Shown: in pieces, positions 37,947 to 39,290 of the stretch
Numbering within the stretch: the first letter of the stretch is position 1
Layout of the letters: every line of letters begins with the position of its first letter
From: a virus
Direction: 5' to 3' (one strand)
Virus record (IMG/VR): IMGVR_UViG_3300042562_000542
Span: 1 to 39,290 of that record
Length of the DNA stretch: 39,290 nucleotides
The notes under the pieces: generated by a model
The model's database searches: none
What the model saw: the letters and a program-made list of their open reading frames with translations, nothing else
What the model was told of the DNA's origin: nothing
Position numbers and translations under genes: made by a program

Positions 37947-38258
37947 TTATCTCCTTGGTGGCTTCACGCCAAACGCTTTAAAAGTAGCCATATCAGCGGC
38001 AGAGAATTCGTGCTCATCGTCTTTTGGCGTTGGTTGTAGCCACTCTAGCAAACTATCTATCTCTGCACCTGCCATTGATCTAGCAACCAATGCGGCAGGC
38101 CGGTAATGCCTGTGATAATCATCAAAAGGATGCTCTTGGTAATAATCCACCCAAGCATCAAACTCGCGTTGTGACATTGTAGCTTGCCATTCCGCGACCG
38201 TTCTACCACCAAGGGCTAAAGCAAGGATATGCCAAATCTTATCCTCTTGCCTTAATCC
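37947..38258 (-). CDS. Tail assembly chaperone GT extension, reached by -1 frameshift
   Basis: After the slippery site at 38258-38264 a second frame is open without break: 'GLRQEDKIWHILALALGGRT', 'VAEWQATMSQREFDAWVDYY', then 'ALVARSMAGAEIDSLLEWLQ' and 'FKAFGVKPPRR'. This DUF4035-type part has no good start of its own before an inner ATG at 38177, well into the domain. It is therefore made as a fusion with the upstream chaperone (about 207 residues in all), as lambda gpGT. It precedes the tape measure gene, its binding partner. Confidence 0.85.
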   Translation of the reverse strand, partial: GLRQEDKIWHILALALGGRTVAEWQATMSQREFDAWVDYYQEHPFDDYHRHYRPAALVARSMAGAEIDSLLEWLQPTPKDDEHEFSAADMATFKAFGVKPPRR

Positions 38259-38569
38259 TTTTTTTTATTGTCTTGCCCATTGACGATCAACACTTGCGAA
38301 AAGATAGCGTTCATCGCACCCGCCTTGAGCGTCATTGCTTGCTCAAACGTAATGCCTGCGCTGCCATCTTCATTGCACAAGCTCGCACAAATCAATTTTG
38401 CAATTGAGCCAATGCGAACGTTTTCGTCTGCCGATTGTTCCGCAAGAGAAAAGCGGCGAAACTCTACCGCCGGAATCTCTTTAAAAAACATATCGTATTT
38501 CTTTCCATCGGGCAGCTCAACAGTGCATTTTTGCGCTGCCGAGCTTACAAAAAACGATGCGTCAATCAT
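38252..38569 (-). CDS. Tail assembly chaperone (lambda gpG-like)
   Basis: This 105-residue protein begins MIDASFFVSSAAQKCTVELP and has 'EIPAVEFRRFSLAEQSADEN' and 'IAKLICASLCNEDGSAGITF', the TAC pattern. It ends 'VNGQDNKKKD' on the frameshift site. The TAATG junction with the tail tube stop decides the start at 38569; the longer frame from 38587 overlaps that gene. It helps the tape measure and tail tube assemble. Confidence 0.85.
   Translation of the reverse strand: MIDASFFVSSAAQKCTVELPDGKKYDMFFKEIPAVEFRRFSLAEQSADENVRIGSIAKLICASLCNEDGSAGITFEQAMTLKAGAMNAIFSQVLIVNGQDNKKKD
38258..38264 (-). other. Slippery heptamer A AAA AAG for -1 frameshifting
   Basis: The minus strand reads AAT AAA AAA AAG GAT TAA in the zero frame, so the heptamer A AAA AAG is in exact phase and two codons before the stop. 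It is among the most efficient bacterial -1 slip sites. The run of eight A residues is also an assembly risk point. Confidence 0.85.
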
Positions 38570-39027
38570 TATGCTTTCCACGACCACGCAACGTTACCCG
38601 AGCGTTGCAGTGTCAGCGTGCCGCGAACGATTTCGTTGGTTGCTACGTCAATGTTAACGTCAGACACGAAAGCAGAAAACTGAGCCGCTGAACGTGTGCT
38701 TGCCATTGTCAAAACGCCCGAAACGATTGTAGGCGCTGCCGTACCGTCGCTGAACCCGACTAACCAATTGATGATCTCGCCTGAATCATGCAAAGCGTAA
38801 AGCAATTTTTGATCCGCTGCGCTTGGGTCAAACACGAAAGGCACAGAGACTTGCCCAGGGTTGCCAAGACCGGCAAGATAGGTTTTATCGTCAGTGTTCT
38901 CTAAGCAAGTCGTTTCGATCTGATCGCGTGCGCCACCGAGACCTGTAATGCCGGTCGGGCAAGTCAGCGTCTTTACGGTAGCCGAGCTTACAAAAAATAG
39001 GTTAGTGCCTTGGGTCTTAATTGCCAT
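38569..39027 (-). CDS. Major tail tube protein
   Basis: This 152-residue protein starts MAIKTQGTNLFFVSSATVKT. It has 'ITGLGGARDQIETTCLENTD', 'AGLGNPGQVSVPFVFDPSAA' and 'GVLTMASTRSAAQFSAFVSD', typical of siphovirus tail tube proteins. The last part, 'EIVRGTLTLQRSGNVAWSWK', is the final strand. AAGGAG stands eight bases before the ATG at 39027; the frame from GTG at 39036 is less likely. It lies directly between the DUF3168 gene and the chaperones. Confidence 0.9.
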   Translation of the reverse strand: MAIKTQGTNLFFVSSATVKTLTCPTGITGLGGARDQIETTCLENTDDKTYLAGLGNPGQVSVPFVFDPSAADQKLLYALHDSGEIINWLVGFSDGTAAPTIVSGVLTMASTRSAAQFSAFVSDVNIDVATNEIVRGTLTLQRSGNVAWSWKA

Positions 39028-39039
39028 GTTAATCACTCC

Positions 39040-39290
39040 TTAACGTGATTGAATTATATCCGCTTCAAAACTGATGCGATAAAGCCGTGTATCAGTTTCG
39101 CGTAAATCTTGAATCATTCGATTGGCGTATCCTGCCGAATCTATTGCAGTCCTGACAGCATAAGCAAGTGTTTCAACGCCTGCATCTGTTTCATGCCACA
39201 CATCAATCTGTATTGTATCAACATCGCTGCATGGCGTACCACTAATTTGAATCTCAGGGATACCTGAAATAACAAACCATGTTATATAAG
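39040..39290 (-). CDS. Tail completion/terminator protein, DUF3168-like (3' part; start is at base 233)
   Basis: This is the C-terminal part of the gene that starts at 233. Its frame covers 'AYAVRTAIDSAGYANRMIQD' and 'LRETDTRLYRISFEADIIQS', with the TAA at 39042-39040. Bases 39164-39290 duplicate 1-127 and should be counted once. The stop is 13 bases before the tail tube ATG. Confidence 0.75.
   Translation of the reverse strand, partial: YITWFVISGIPEIQISGTPCSDVDTIQIDVWHETDAGVETLAYAVRTAIDSAGYANRMIQDLRETDTRLYRISFEADIIQSR
39164..39290. repeat. Terminal direct repeat, copy 2
   Basis: Identical to bases 1-127; it marks the assembly overlap of the circular map, not a biological repeat. Confidence 0.95.

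Noticed and set aside
1-39290. Identical ends as real terminal repeats of the virion DNA
   Set aside because: The length of exactly 127 fits an assembler overlap, and the repeat is inside a coding gene that continues across the join.
1-39290. Integrase, transposase or tRNA genes
   Set aside because: I looked for tyrosine or serine recombinase motifs, transposase motifs and cloverleaf patterns and saw none.

Overview
The window is one complete tailed-phage genome of siphovirus type, written as a linear contig. The first 127 bases recur exactly as the last 127, so the real molecule is about 39.16 kb and assembles as a circle; one tail gene is split across the join. HK97-fold head genes, a tape measure gene, a lambda-type tail tip and a nested Rz/Rz1 spanin pair point to a siphovirus of a Gram-negative host. 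Base composition (mid-40s % G+C by eye) and gene style suggest a freshwater proteobacterium, perhaps of the Burkholderiales; that is a weak inference. I find no integrase, partition gene, tRNA or CRISPR array, so the lifestyle is open.

The layout is simple. One divergent control region (about 13.70-13.81 kb) has overlapping promoters, a pseudo-palindrome over both -10 boxes, and a 59-codon Cro-like gene. Rightward (+, 13.8-21.3 kb) runs the early recombination arm: Sak4-type ATPase, DUF669 ssDNA-binding protein, Cas4-like Fe-S nuclease, a C5 cytosine methyltransferase whose DNA carries a second 307-codon frame, a DEAD/DEAH-type helicase, several small membrane proteins and a DUF3310 protein. 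Leftward (-) runs everything else as one tightly packed series: primase-helicase, an iteron-like repeat block, RusA, two HNH genes, terminases, portal, protease, capsid and head-tail connectors. Across the contig join it continues with tail tube, frameshifted tail chaperones, tape measure, tail tip, fibres, holins, spanins and endolysin, and ends with a GNAT and a metallophosphoesterase gene. The two arms meet tail to tail at 21,275/21,277.

Most neighbours overlap by ATGA or TAATG, implying translational coupling. Three glycan or metabolite-type genes (MptE-like, GT9-like, SAM methyltransferase) sit inside the head-tail connector cluster, where structural genes normally lie alone.

The strongest oddities are the dual-coding methyltransferase locus (17,424-18,365), the MptE-like frame that has no ordinary start codon and overlaps its upstream gene, the iteron-like array at 11.32-11.41 kb, the very A+T-rich HNH insertion at 9.24-9.98 kb, and four 39-residue repeats in a fibre-like protein placed inside the tail-tip module. 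Several real small genes (36, 37, 44, 51, 57 and 59 codons) are easy to miss and are listed.
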